Assembly (NCBI GenBank): GCA_964483405.1
Contig: CAZABC010000012.1
Coordinates: 1-64,000 of the forward strand
Source: CAZABC01 sp964483405
Lineage (GTDB): Bacteria; Chloroflexota; Limnocylindria; Limnocylindrales; CSP1-4
Length of the DNA stretch: 64,000 nt
Reading direction: 5' to 3'
Of this stretch, positions 18,588 through 26,987 are shown piece after piece. Position 1 is the first letter of the stretch; each line of letters begins with the position of its first letter. Position numbers and translations under genes: made by a program. The notes beneath the pieces are model-generated. The model worked only from the letters and a program-made list of their open reading frames with translations. It ran no database searches and was not told the origin of the DNA.

Positions 18588-19681
18588 CGTGCGTCGACTC
18601 CTCGCTCGCCGGGCGTGCCGCCGGCACCGACCGGCGCCTGCCGGCCGACCCGCCCGGGCCCATCGTCGCTATCGTCCCACACCGGGTCGAGAGGGGTCGC
18701 CGGCCCGTCGCCGGGGAGGGGCGAGGCCTCGAGCTCGCGGGCGGCCGTCGCCCGGGCGGCGGCGCCGGCCTCCAGCCACGCCGCGAGGTTGGCCGCCGCG
18801 GTCCGAGGACCGGCGAGGACGAGGTCCTCGATGAGCCGTGCCGCGCCCTGCTCGGCGAGCGGCGGGGCGACGTACCGCGCGACCGCTCGGACCGCGGCCG
18901 GGGCGCCGGCCATCGCCGCCCCGTGCCCGGCGACGACGATCATGTCGAGGTCGTTGAGCTGGTCGCCGATCGCGAACGCCTGCTCGAGCGGGACGCCGGC
19001 CCGTCGGGCCAGCCAGCGCAGGCCGCGGCCCTTGCTCACGCCGGGCGCCACCCACTCGAGGAAGCGCGGGTGGCTGAGGGTGACCTCGGCCCGACCGGCG
19101 AAGTGGGCACGCGCCGGTCCGAGCGCCGCGCCGGGCACCCCCGCAGGGCCCATCGCGATGATCTTGGTGACCGGGTGGCGGACCGCCTCGACGATGTCCG
19201 GCACGAGCTCGGCACGGGCGCCGAGGAAGGTCGAGTAGTCGTCGGCCATCGGGTCGTCGGCTCGGATGACGAACCGCTCGAGGTGGTTCACGTGCGGGTC
19301 GAGCCCATGGTCGCGGCACCAGGCGATCGCGTCGCGGGCGACCTCCGGTTCGAGCGGCGTATGCCGCAGCAGCCGACCGATCGGCGGCCCGCCGTCGCGC
19401 CGCCGGATCCGGCCGGGTGGCGGCATCGACCGGATGAGCGCCCCCTGGTAGGCGACGATCGGGTCGCGCAGGCCGAGCGTCTCGGCGAAGATCCAGGCCG
19501 ACGACGCCATCCGCCCGGTGACGAGCGAGACGGCGAGCCCGCGCCGGACGGCGGCCCGGACTGCCTCGCGGGTCCGGTCGTGGAGGACGAGGTCGTCGCC
19601 GACGAGCGTCCCGTCGATGTCGAGCGCGAGCAGCCGGATCGGCAGCCTCGGCCCGGGTGTCATCCGCGCCGGATCGCTCAC
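18584..19681 (-). CDS. HAD-superfamily (Cof-type) phosphatase
   Basis: A 365-residue Cof/YidA-like HAD hydrolase. Motif I is LLALDIDGTLVGDD (nucleophile Asp about residue 21), motif II is the VTGR threonine, and motif III/IV is FAIGDQLNDLDMIVVAGHG. The C2-type cap lies between residues 90 and 210. Such enzymes dephosphorylate sugar phosphates, FMN or PLP; the neighbouring PLP-dependent glyA is suggestive but no proof. Beyond residue 290 there is an Ala/Pro/Gly-rich extension. The GTG at 19681 overlaps the prmC stop; an ATG at 19663 (MTPGPRLP) is a plausible alternative. Confidence 0.85.
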   Translation of the reverse strand: MSDPARMTPGPRLPIRLLALDIDGTLVGDDLVLHDRTREAVRAAVRRGLAVSLVTGRMASSAWIFAETLGLRDPIVAYQGALIRSMPPPGRIRRRDGGPPIGRLLRHTPLEPEVARDAIAWCRDHGLDPHVNHLERFVIRADDPMADDYSTFLGARAELVPDIVEAVRHPVTKIIAMGPAGVPGAALGPARAHFAGRAEVTLSHPRFLEWVAPGVSKGRGLRWLARRAGVPLEQAFAIGDQLNDLDMIVVAGHGAAMAGAPAAVRAVARYVAPPLAEQGAARLIEDLVLAGPRTAAANLAAWLEAGAAARATAARELEASPLPGDGPATPLDPVWDDSDDGPGRVGRQAPVGAGGTPGERGVDAR

Positions 19682-20580
19682 CGTCGGCCCGGCTCGACGC
19701 GCGCCACCCGCGGCAGCCCGGCGAGGTCGGTCTCGACCCGGCAGCGCCAGCCCGGCAGGATCGCGACGACGGCCGCGCAGATCGCGTCGGCCTGGTCGGC
19801 GCCGATCTCGAGGAGGGCGACCCCATCCGGCCGGAGGTGGCGCGGCAGCAGCTCGAGCAGCCGGCCGATGACCTCGAGCCCGTCGGCGCCGCCGTCGAGC
19901 GCCAGGGCCGGCTCGAACGAGGTCGCGACCGGCAGGCCGTCGATGGCCCCGGAGCGGACGTACGGGAGGTTGGCGCACAGGACGTCGATGCGGTCGCCGT
20001 CGGGGAGCAGGTCGGCCAGCCGAAGCCGGACCGCATCGGCCACGGCGTGGGCAGCGAGGTTCTCGGCCGCGAGCGAGAGCGCGTCCGGCGAGATGTCGGT
20101 CGCGAGGATCCGCACCTCCTCGAGCATCCGCCGCCGGCGGAGGGCCACGGCGAGGGCCACGGCGATCGCGCCGGCGCCGGTGCCGACGTCGGCGACGAGG
20201 AGCGGCGGCGCGCCGGGCGGGCGCGGCCCGCCGGTCAGCCGGCCGACGACCTCGGCCTCGGCGAGCTCGACGAGCCGCTCGGTCTCGGGGCGCGGGATGA
20301 GCGCCCGCCGGTCGACGATGAAGGCGAGCCCACGGAACTCCTTGAGGCCCCGGATGTAGGCGACCGGTTCGCCGGCCGCGCGACGATCGATCCGCTCGCG
20401 GAACGCGGCGGCCGGTCCGTCCCCGACGACCGTCTCACCGTAGGCGATGAGCCGCGACCGGTCGAGGTCGAGGACGCTGCCGAGGAGCAGCTCGGTGTCG
20501 AGCCGGGGCGTCTCCGAGCCGGCCTCGCGGAGACGGGTCGTCCCCTCGCGCAGCAGCCCCTCGACCGTCGTCCCGCTCAC
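19678..20580 (-). CDS. prmC: Peptide chain release factor N5-glutamine methyltransferase PrmC
   Basis: Methylates the Gln of the GGQ motif in RF1 and RF2, raising termination efficiency. The 300-residue protein has the N-terminal substrate-recognition helices, the YIRGLKEFRGLAFIVD and PRPETERLVELA region, the SAM loop VADVGTGAGAIAVALA and the catalytic tetrapeptide as ANLPYV. The usual motif is NPPY; the second residue is Leu here, as in the NLPY of rRNA adenine methyltransferases. Position next to prfA makes the PrmC call firm. The GTG start lies 15 bases after the prfA stop. Confidence 0.93.
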   Translation of the reverse strand: MSGTTVEGLLREGTTRLREAGSETPRLDTELLLGSVLDLDRSRLIAYGETVVGDGPAAAFRERIDRRAAGEPVAYIRGLKEFRGLAFIVDRRALIPRPETERLVELAEAEVVGRLTGGPRPPGAPPLLVADVGTGAGAIAVALAVALRRRRMLEEVRILATDISPDALSLAAENLAAHAVADAVRLRLADLLPDGDRIDVLCANLPYVRSGAIDGLPVATSFEPALALDGGADGLEVIGRLLELLPRHLRPDGVALLEIGADQADAICAAVVAILPGWRCRVETDLAGLPRVARVEPGRR

Positions 20581-20595
20581 GCCCGGCCCCGCCCG

Positions 20596-21699
20596 TCAGC
20601 CGGCCGGCGCCGGCTCGGCCTCGACGAGGTGGCGGAGGCGGTCGGCCTGGTCGGACGTCGCGAGCGCATCGACCATCTCGTCGAGGTCGCCCTCGAGGAA
20701 GGCCGAGACGCCGAAGACGTCGCGACCGATCCGGTGGTCGGTGATCCGGTTCTGCGGGAAGTTGTAGGTCCGGATCTTGTCCGATCGATCGCCCGCGCCG
20801 ATCATCGAGCGCCGGGCCGCCGAGCCGGCCTCGCGCTGGCGCGCCAGCTCCTGGTCGTACAGCCGCGAGCGCAGCACCGCCATCGCCTTCGCCTTGTTCT
20901 TGTGCTGGCTCTTCTCGTCCTGGATCTCGACGACCAGCCCGCTCGGGAGGTGGGTGATCCGGACCGCCGAGTCGGTCGTGTTCACCGACTGCCCGCCGGG
21001 GCCCGAGGAGCGCTTGACCTCGATCCGGAGGTCCCGATCCTCGTCGATCTCGACGTCGATCTCCTCGGCCTCCGGCATCACGACGACGGTCACGGTCGAG
21101 GTGTGGATGCGCCCCGACGACTCGGTCGCCGGGATCCGCTGGACCCGGTGGACGCCACCCTCGAACTTGAGCCGGCTGTAGGCCCCGGCGCCGTCGACCT
21201 TGACGATCGCCTCCTTGATCCCGCCGATGCCGGTCTCGTTGAGGCTCAGGACCTCGGCCGACCAGCGCCGCCGATCGGCGTAGCGGAGGTACATCCGGAG
21301 GACCTCGGCGGCGAACAGGGCGGCCTCCTCGCCGCCGGCACCGGCGCGGATCTCGAGGATGACGTTGCGGTCGTCGTTCGGGTCGCGCGGCAGGAGCAGG
21401 ACCTTGAGGGTCTCGATCAGTCGCGCCTCGTGCGCCTCGAGCCGCTCGACCTCCTCGCGGCCCATCGACCGAAGCTCGTCGTCGGCGTCGCCGTCGCGGA
21501 TGGCCCGGGCGCCGTCGAGCTCGGCCCGGACGGCCTGCAGCTCGCGGAACGCTTCGACCACCGGCTCGAGCCGGGCGAGCTCGCGGCCGAGTCGACGGAG
21601 CTCCGCCGGGTCGCGCATCGTCTCGGGTCGGGCGAGCTCCGCCCCCAGCTCGTCGTACTGGCGGCCGACGGCGGCGAGCTTGTCGTCGAGCCCGCTCAC
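20596..21699 (-). CDS. prfA: Peptide chain release factor 1
   Basis: Recognises UAA and UAG stop codons. The codon-reading tripeptide is in IPATESSGRIHTS (PAT), and the peptidyl-tRNA hydrolysis motif GGQ lies in RSSGPGGQSVNTTDSAVR. Domain 1 is the helical N-terminal third. Length 367 from the chosen GTG (SGLDDKLAAV) is close to normal; no in-frame ATG is nearby. It follows DUF1385 by 37 bases and precedes prmC. Confidence 0.95.
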   Translation of the reverse strand: MSGLDDKLAAVGRQYDELGAELARPETMRDPAELRRLGRELARLEPVVEAFRELQAVRAELDGARAIRDGDADDELRSMGREEVERLEAHEARLIETLKVLLLPRDPNDDRNVILEIRAGAGGEEAALFAAEVLRMYLRYADRRRWSAEVLSLNETGIGGIKEAIVKVDGAGAYSRLKFEGGVHRVQRIPATESSGRIHTSTVTVVVMPEAEEIDVEIDEDRDLRIEVKRSSGPGGQSVNTTDSAVRITHLPSGLVVEIQDEKSQHKNKAKAMAVLRSRLYDQELARQREAGSAARRSMIGAGDRSDKIRTYNFPQNRITDHRIGRDVFGVSAFLEGDLDEMVDALATSDQADRLRHLVEAEPAPAG

Positions 21700-21736
21700 C
21701 GCGGTCGGGGTCGGCGGCCCGGGCCGCCGGGTCCGG

Positions 21737-22693
21737 TCATGCCGCGGACGCCGGCGGCTCGACCTCGCGGCCGCCGATGACGAGCGGCTCGTGCTCGAAG
21801 ACGGCCGACCCCTCGGGGATCTCGGCGCCATCGGCGGCGAGCGCCTGCTGCATCGAGACGATGGCGACCTCGACCATGTCGTCGCTCGGCTGCTTCGTCG
21901 TGATCATCTGGACGAGGATCCCGGGCCACATCAGCACCTTGACCACCGGATTCGCCCGATACCGCGCCCCCAGCCGGAGGAGCTCGTAGGCGATCATCGC
22001 GATGACCGGGATGAGCAGGATCCGGCTGGCGATCATCACGAGCGGGTCCTGCCGGCCGACGAAGGCGAAGGCGACGATCGAGACGAGGATGACGACGACG
22101 AGGAACTCCGTCCCGCAGCGGGGATGGGCGGTCGGGTAGCGCCGGACGTTCTCGGGCGTGAGCGGGTCGCCGCGCTCGAGCGCGTGGATCGTCATGTGCT
22201 CCGCGCCGTGGTACTGGAAGACGCGGCGGATGTCGGGCGTCCGCGAGATCAGGGCGAGGTAGCCGATGAAGATGAGCGCCCGGAAGACGCCCTCGGCGAG
22301 GTGCTGGACCAGGTCGTTCTCGATCCACCCGAAGAGGACGCTCGCGCCGGCGAGCGGAGCGAGGAAGAAGATCACGATGCCGAGGATCATCGTGACCCCG
22401 AGCATCAACGCGATCGAGCCCTTGCCGAGCTCGACCCCCTCGCCCTCCGCCTGGAGGCTCGCCGAGCGGATGAGCCACTTCGTGCCGGTCACGAGGGTCT
22501 CGTAGAGGATCACCAGCCCTCGGGCGAACGGCAGCTTCGACCAGCGCGAGCCGTGGAAGCCGGCGTCGAGCCGCTCGGTGGCGGTGACGATGTGGCCGTC
22601 GGGGTGCCGGAAGGCGACCGCGATCGCGTCGCGACCGCGCATCAGGACGCCCTCGATCAGGGCCTGGCCGCCGTAGTTGTAGCGAGGGGGCAT
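21737..22693 (-). CDS. DUF1385 (YqhQ-like) membrane protein
   Basis: A 318-residue conserved membrane protein of unknown biochemical role. Family signatures: the N-terminal YGGQALIEGVLMRGRDAIAVAFR, the central FQYHGAEHMTIHALE with conserved His/Glu residues, and HPRCGTEFLVVVILVS. About four to five helices lie between residues 55 and 250. Proximity to rpmE and prfA is common for this family across several phyla. The ATG at 22693 is well placed. Confidence 0.88.
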   Translation of the reverse strand: MPPRYNYGGQALIEGVLMRGRDAIAVAFRHPDGHIVTATERLDAGFHGSRWSKLPFARGLVILYETLVTGTKWLIRSASLQAEGEGVELGKGSIALMLGVTMILGIVIFFLAPLAGASVLFGWIENDLVQHLAEGVFRALIFIGYLALISRTPDIRRVFQYHGAEHMTIHALERGDPLTPENVRRYPTAHPRCGTEFLVVVILVSIVAFAFVGRQDPLVMIASRILLIPVIAMIAYELLRLGARYRANPVVKVLMWPGILVQMITTKQPSDDMVEVAIVSMQQALAADGAEIPEGSAVFEHEPLVIGGREVEPPASAA

Positions 22694-22761
22694 GGCGCGA
22701 AGTCTACCGGTCCGGGCGCCTGGACCCGTTTCCGGGCCGAGCCGCGGTTGTCGCGCACGGG

Positions 22762-22974
22762 TCAGGCGCGCGCCTGGCGCTCCAGCCGCTTCTGGAACCG
22801 CTCGACCTGGCCGGCGGTGTCGACGATCGTCTGCTTGCCGGTGAAGAACGGGTGGCAGCTGCTGCAGACGTCGACCCGGAGCTCCGGGCGCGTCGAGCCG
22901 ACGGTGAACTCGGTGCCGCACGAGCCGCAGTGGACGGTCGCCTGGTGGTACTTGGGGTGGATGTCGGGCTTCAC
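22762..22974 (-). CDS. rpmE: 50S ribosomal protein L31 (zinc type)
   Basis: A 70-residue L31 with the C+ zinc motif complete: C16, C19, C37 and C40 (HCGSCG and VCSSCHPF), followed by the conserved GKQTIVDTAGQVERFQKR tail. The zinc-binding type is normally replaced by a Cys-less paralogue in zinc starvation; none is seen in this window. GTG start. Confidence 0.96.
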   Translation of the reverse strand: MKPDIHPKYHQATVHCGSCGTEFTVGSTRPELRVDVCSSCHPFFTGKQTIVDTAGQVERFQKRLERQARA

Positions 22975-23051
22975 GGGTCCTCTCCTCCGACGCCGTCCGG
23001 AACGGGGTCGCGATGCCCCGCCGGTGGCCGCCGGCTAGCGTGCGGCTGCGG

Positions 23052-23318
23052 TCAGGCGGTCGCCTCGACGGCCTCGACCCGGATCCGCTTCTTGTCGCGG
23101 CGGGCGTGCTCGAAGCGGACCTTGCCGTCGATCGTCGCGAACACGGTGTAGTCGCGGCCGAGCCCGGCGCCCTCGCCGGCGAGGAAGGTCATCCCGCGCT
23201 GCCGGACGATGATCGAGCCGGCGCTGACGAGCTGGCCGTCGCCGGCCTTCACGCCGAGTCGCTGGCCGACCGAGTCGCGACCGTTCTTCGAGCTGGAGCC
23301 GGCTTTCTTGTGGGCCAT
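23052..23318 (-). CDS. rpmA: 50S ribosomal protein L27
   Basis: Length 88. The N-terminus begins directly MAHKKAGSSSKNGRDS, the uncleaved form that reaches the peptidyl transferase centre, then GQRLGVKAGDGQLVSAGSII. It is five bases after rplU and shares its promoter. Confidence 0.97.
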   Translation of the reverse strand: MAHKKAGSSSKNGRDSVGQRLGVKAGDGQLVSAGSIIVRQRGMTFLAGEGAGLGRDYTVFATIDGKVRFEHARRDKKRIRVEAVEATA

Positions 23319-23323
23319 CGCGG

Positions 23324-23926
23324 CTACTCGTCCTTCTTCGTCTTGCGGCGCGGGGCCTTCGCCGGGGCCTCGGGCTCGGTGGCCTCGGCGGCCTCACCCG
23401 GCTCGGCGGCGGCCTTCGCGGCCTTGGGCGTCGTCGCCTTCGCGGTCTTCGGCTCCGCAGCGGGCTCGGCGGCTGCCGGCTCCGCCTTGGCCGCGAGCTT
23501 CGCAGCCAGGGCGGCATCGGCGGCTGCCTGCTTGGCCGCGGCCTCCTCGAGGCGCTCACGCTCCGTCCGACGGTCGTCGGCGGCCTTGCGCGCCGACTCC
23601 GCCGCGCTCCGGCCACCGAAGGCGATGTCGCTGATCCGGAGCGTCGTCAGGTCCTGGCGGTGGCCCTTCTTGACCCGGCGGCGGGCCTTGGGGCGGTACT
23701 TGAAGACGATGACCTTGTCGCCGCGACCCTGGGCGACGACCTCGGCCGTGACGGTGGCGCCGTCGACGACCGGGCGGCCGATCGCGGCCTCGTCGCCGTC
23801 GGCGACGAGGAGGACGCGGTCGAGCGTCACGCTCGTGCCGGCCTCCACCTCGAGCTTCTCGACCTCGAGCACGGTGCCGACCTCGACGCGGTACTGCTTC
23901 CCGCCGGTCTCGATGACTGCGTACAT
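23324..23926 (-). CDS. rplU: 50S ribosomal protein L21 with long Ala/Lys-rich C-terminal extension
   Basis: Residues 1-105 are a normal L21 (MYAVIETGGKQYRVEVG, then KYRPKARRRVKKGHRQDLT). The protein then continues for about 95 residues of Ala, Lys, Glu and Pro, including TERERLEEAAAKQAAADAA and PKTAKATTPKAAKAA stretches, so at 200 residues it is nearly twice the usual size. Such basic/acidic tails occur on ribosomal proteins in some GC-rich phyla. It is transcribed from a strong promoter with a structured leader and heads rplU-rpmA. Confidence 0.95.
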   Translation of the reverse strand: MYAVIETGGKQYRVEVGTVLEVEKLEVEAGTSVTLDRVLLVADGDEAAIGRPVVDGATVTAEVVAQGRGDKVIVFKYRPKARRRVKKGHRQDLTTLRISDIAFGGRSAAESARKAADDRRTERERLEEAAAKQAAADAALAAKLAAKAEPAAAEPAAEPKTAKATTPKAAKAAAEPGEAAEATEPEAPAKAPRRKTKKDE

Positions 23927-23944
23927 GGGTCCTCGGGTGTGCTG

Positions 23945-23966
23945 GCGGCCGCAGACCGGCGGCCGC
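23945..23966 (-). promoter_or_regulatory. Hairpin in the rplU leader
   Basis: Two copies of the 8-base palindrome GCGGCCGC (23945-23952 and 23959-23966) separated by six bases form a perfect stem about 19 bases before the rplU ATG. It lies in the roughly 80-base untranslated leader. L21 operons in other bacteria often carry autoregulatory leaders; that function here is inferred. Confidence 0.55.
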
Positions 23967-24014
23967 GTCGTGGACGTGGGAAGGCACCCCGAACCCTTCG
24001 AGGCGCGAACAGGG

Positions 24015-24043
24015 AGGATACGGCGCCGCCCCGGGAGCGTCAA
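24015..24043 (-). promoter_or_regulatory. Sigma-70-type promoter for rplU-rpmA
   Basis: Minus strand TTGACG (24043-24038), 17-base spacer, TATCCT (24020-24015). This is one of the best consensus matches in the window. It predicts a start near 24008 and a leader of about 80 bases. Confidence 0.78.
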
Positions 24044-24114
24044 CCGTGCGGGTCGCCCTCGGGTCGCCCGTTCCGGGCGTTCGACGCCCGCTCGCCATCG
24101 CCCGCTCCGCGCCC

Positions 24115-24774
24115 CTACGCCGGCTCCCCCGCCACGACCACCCGCTCGCGCACGCCCGCCGCCATCGCCAGCGGCAGCCCGGTGACGTCCGCCAGCGCCG
24201 CGACGACCTCGTCGGGCCGTCCGACGCCGGCGCTCGGATCCGCCGACAGCCGCATCCGGACGCCGCCGGCCTCCGGACGGAGGTCGAGGAGGAACGGCCG
24301 CAGGTCGTAGGCGACGGTCCGGTCCGACCGCTGCCGGACCCGGTCGATCCGCGGCTGCCCCAGCAGTCGTGCGCAGGCTCCCGCCAGGACCCGCTCGTCG
24401 GGTCGTGGCTCGAGCGTGACGACGTAGTCGACCGCGACGACCCGTCCGGCGAGCGCCGGGGTCCCCATCCAGACGTCGTGGACGTCGACCAGCGCATGGT
24501 GCTCGGGCACGACCGGCTCGAGCGCGCCCCGGACCTCGTGACGGCGGAGGGTCCGGGTCAGCGGCAGCTCGAGCGGCTCCGCGAGCGCGGTGAGCCCGGC
24601 CGGCAGCGGGACGCCGAACGACAGGCGGGGCCGGCCGCGACCGTCGCGCGCGACCGGCAGGTCGGCGGCGAGGACGGCGGCCTCCCAGGCCTCCTGCTCG
24701 GCGCGCTGGACGAGGTCGCGCGCGCCCGCATCGCGGCGGTAGACGATGCGCCAGCGCTGGACGACATCGGCCAT
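24115..24774 (-). CDS. DUF2344 (TIGR03936) radical-SAM-associated protein
   Basis: A 219-residue protein matching the DUF2344 family: the N-terminal QRWRIVYRRDAGARD region, then RGRPRLSFGVPLPAGLTALAEPLEL, which is the family signature of PRPRISFAAPLPVG type. In most genomes it is fused to or encoded beside a B12-binding radical SAM protein and lies next to rplU-rpmA or an RNase E/G gene. Here the radical SAM partner is not in the window. Biochemical role unknown; an RNA or tRNA modification link has been suggested from neighbourhoods. It is divergent from the AI-2E gene and 189 bases upstream of rplU. Confidence 0.75.
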   Translation of the reverse strand: MADVVQRWRIVYRRDAGARDLVQRAEQEAWEAAVLAADLPVARDGRGRPRLSFGVPLPAGLTALAEPLELPLTRTLRRHEVRGALEPVVPEHHALVDVHDVWMGTPALAGRVVAVDYVVTLEPRPDERVLAGACARLLGQPRIDRVRQRSDRTVAYDLRPFLLDLRPEAGGVRMRLSADPSAGVGRPDEVVAALADVTGLPLAMAAGVRERVVVAGEPA

Positions 24775-24830
24775 CGGCGGTCGGACCCTCCCGGCCCCGG
24801 TCCCGCCGGTCGGGGACGGCGGGCACCGTC

Positions 24831-24839
24831 TGGTAGTCT
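24831..24839 (+). promoter_or_regulatory. Extended -10 promoter giving a near-leaderless transcript
   Basis: TGGTAGTCT (TGn plus TAGTCT) ends eight bases before the ATG at 24848, so transcription would start at or within two bases of the start codon. No ribosome binding site is present in front of the ATG. Confidence 0.55.
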
Positions 24840-24847
24840 GCGCCACG

Positions 24848-26215
24848 ATGGAGGAGCCCGTCGGGACGCTCGCGACCTCCGACGCCGGCGTGGCCGCCGC
24901 ACCCACCCGGCGCGATCGCCGGCTGCGGCCGCCGACGCTGCGCGTCGCCGTCCTCCTCGCCGCCGGGATCATCCTCGCGACGATCCTCTACCTCGGCCGG
25001 GACGCGCTCGGGCCGTTCGTCCTCGGCCTGTTCCTCGTCTACCTCCTCGACCCGCTCGTCAGCCTGCTCGGCCGACGGCTCCGGCTGCCACGCTGGCTCG
25101 GCGTCCTGGCGACGTATGCGGCGATCGTCGGGGTCCTCGCCCTCGTCATCCGGGTGACGGTCCCGCCCCTGGTCGAGCAGGTGAAGCGCCTGATCGACGA
25201 GCTCCCGGCGCTGCTCCAGGTCTGGATCGACGCCCTCGAACGGACGATCGCCGACCTCGACCTCCTCCCGGCGACGATCCGCGAGGAGCTCATTCGGACC
25301 CTCGAGGAGTACCAAGAGCTGCTGATCGGCGGCGCCGGCTCGATCGACTGGAGCGGCATCGCCGACCTCCTCCCCTGGGGCTCGCTTGCCAGCCCGGTGG
25401 CCCGGATCGTCACCGCGTTCTTCGCCTATCTCGTGATCCCGATCTTCGTCTTCTACCTCCTCAAGGACCGACCGGCGCTCGTCCGCGCGGTCGAGACCTC
25501 GGTGCCGCGCGAGTGGCGACCGGACCTCGGCGCGGTCGCCTCGATCGTGGACCGGGTCTTCGGTCGCTGGGTCCGCGGCCAGCTCCTGCTCGGATTCGTC
25601 GTCGGCCTCGCGACGTTCGTCGGCCTCGAGCTGCTGGCCCTGACGATCGACCCCGTCTTCGCCGACTTCGCGATCATCCTGGCCATCCTCGCGGGCCTCC
25701 TCGAGCTCGTGCCGATCATCGGCCCGATCATCGCCGCGATCCCCCTGATCCTCATCGGGGCGACGGCCGGCATCGAGGGCGTGATCGCGGCCTTCCTCCT
25801 CGCGCTCGTCATCCAGCAGGTCGAGAACAACTTCCTCGTCCCCAAGATCCAGGGCGACGCGACCGACCTCCACCCGTCGATCGTCATCGCCGGGATCGTC
25901 ATCGGTGGCTCGATCGGCGGCATCCTCGGGGCGATCCTCGCCCTGCCGGCCACCGCGGCGTTCCGCGACGTCGTCCGGTACCTGTTCGTCCGGACCGGTC
26001 CGGATCCGATCGCCGTCGACGCGGCGCTCGAGATGGCGCTCCAGCCCGCGCAGTGGCGCGCCGCGATGGATCCCGAGCCACCGGACGCCGGGCCGCCGGG
26101 TCCGGCCGCGGCGGGCGACGCCGCACTGGAGATGGCCGACCGGGCCTCCGGCAGCGGCGGGCCGCCGAGCGACGCGCTCGCCGACGGCCCGCTCGGGGAC
26201 GAGCCGGCCGGGTGA
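24848..26215 (+). CDS. AI-2E family transporter (PF01594 permease)
   Basis: A 455-residue membrane protein of the PerM/TqsA family. Paired N-terminal helices (about residues 30-105), a long amphipathic segment (VEQVKRLIDELPALLQVWI onward), then the conserved second half with GQLLLGFVVGL, LVPIIGPIIAAIPLILI and QQVENNFLVPKIQG. Despite the family name most members are not quorum-signal transporters; characterised ones export peptides or act as sodium/proton antiporters. The last 75 residues are a Pro/Ala-rich tail. It is coupled to the J-domain gene by a GTGA overlap. Confidence 0.88.
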   Translation: MEEPVGTLATSDAGVAAAPTRRDRRLRPPTLRVAVLLAAGIILATILYLGRDALGPFVLGLFLVYLLDPLVSLLGRRLRLPRWLGVLATYAAIVGVLALVIRVTVPPLVEQVKRLIDELPALLQVWIDALERTIADLDLLPATIREELIRTLEEYQELLIGGAGSIDWSGIADLLPWGSLASPVARIVTAFFAYLVIPIFVFYLLKDRPALVRAVETSVPREWRPDLGAVASIVDRVFGRWVRGQLLLGFVVGLATFVGLELLALTIDPVFADFAIILAILAGLLELVPIIGPIIAAIPLILIGATAGIEGVIAAFLLALVIQQVENNFLVPKIQGDATDLHPSIVIAGIVIGGSIGGILGAILALPATAAFRDVVRYLFVRTGPDPIAVDAALEMALQPAQWRAAMDPEPPDAGPPGPAAAGDAALEMADRASGSGGPPSDALADGPLGDEPAG

Positions 26216-26952
26216 GCGAGCAACGGTCGGGCCTGCCTCCCGGCGTCGACGCCTACAAGGTCCTCCAGGTCGACCCGGAGGCGGACCCGGACGTCATCCA
26301 GGCCGCCTACCGCCGCCTCGCCCAGAAGCACCACCCCGACCGGGCGACCGGCGACGATGCCGCCCGCCGGATGATCGCCATCAACGCGGCCTGGGAGATC
26401 CTCCGTGACCCCGACCGCCGGGTGCGCTACGACGCGGAGCGCGCCGCGGCGGCGGACCGACCCGCCCACCCCGGGCCCGGGAGGCCGGCGACGAAGCCGG
26501 CGTCCGCACCGGGCGCCTCGGCCGCCGGCGCATCCGGCTGGGGCCCCGACGCGCCCGGCGCCACGGGCTCGCCGGGCCCGGGTCCAGGCACGACGCCAGG
26601 CTCGTCGGGCGGCCCGCGACCCGAGACCGTCTCGTCCGACTGGACGAGCGGCCGCTCCCACCAGGGCGGCGGCTACGACCCCAGGACGATGCGCTCGCCC
26701 GACGGGCACGGTGCCGCCGGGCCGCCGCGGGGCGAGGCGTCGGGGTCGGTCCTCAACTTCGGGCGCTATGCCGGCTGGTCGCTCGGCCAGGTCGCCCGCG
26801 TCGACGTCGAGTACCTCGAGTGGCTGGACCGCGCTCCCATCGGTCGGGCGTATCGCGACGAGCTCGACGTCCTGCTCCGGGCGCTCGGCCGTCGACGGGC
26901 GGCCCGTCCCGGCGAGGGTGAGGGCAAGCGGGGGCTCTTCCGGCGTCGATAG
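26212..26952 (+). CDS. J-domain protein with C-terminal unclassified motif
   Basis: Residues 13-75 are a J domain: DAYKVLQVDPEADPDVIQAAYRRLA, the HPD motif in QKHHPDRAT, then WEILRDPDRRVRYD. It should stimulate an Hsp70 (DnaK). The Gly-rich and zinc-finger domains of DnaJ are absent, so this is a type III co-chaperone. A Pro/Gly/Ser-rich linker (about 80-180) leads to a C-terminal block, NFGRYAGWSLGQVARVDVEYLEWL, that resembles the short motif found in DUF3820-like and exonuclease-associated proteins. The GTG start overlaps the permease stop. Client unknown. Confidence 0.82.
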   Translation: MSEQRSGLPPGVDAYKVLQVDPEADPDVIQAAYRRLAQKHHPDRATGDDAARRMIAINAAWEILRDPDRRVRYDAERAAAADRPAHPGPGRPATKPASAPGASAAGASGWGPDAPGATGSPGPGPGTTPGSSGGPRPETVSSDWTSGRSHQGGGYDPRTMRSPDGHGAAGPPRGEASGSVLNFGRYAGWSLGQVARVDVEYLEWLDRAPIGRAYRDELDVLLRALGRRRAARPGEGEGKRGLFRRR

Positions 26953-26987
26953 GTCGCCGGCGTCGATCGGCCCTCGCGGCTCGCCGG

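Noticed and set aside
19286..19302. Second parS (GGTTCACGTGCGGG) in the HAD gene
   Set aside because: Only the left half matches; the right arm diverges and it lies in coding sequence.
24848..26215. Quorum-sensing autoinducer-2 system
   Set aside because: The AI-2E name is historical; no luxS, lsr genes or sensor is nearby and most family members do not transport AI-2.
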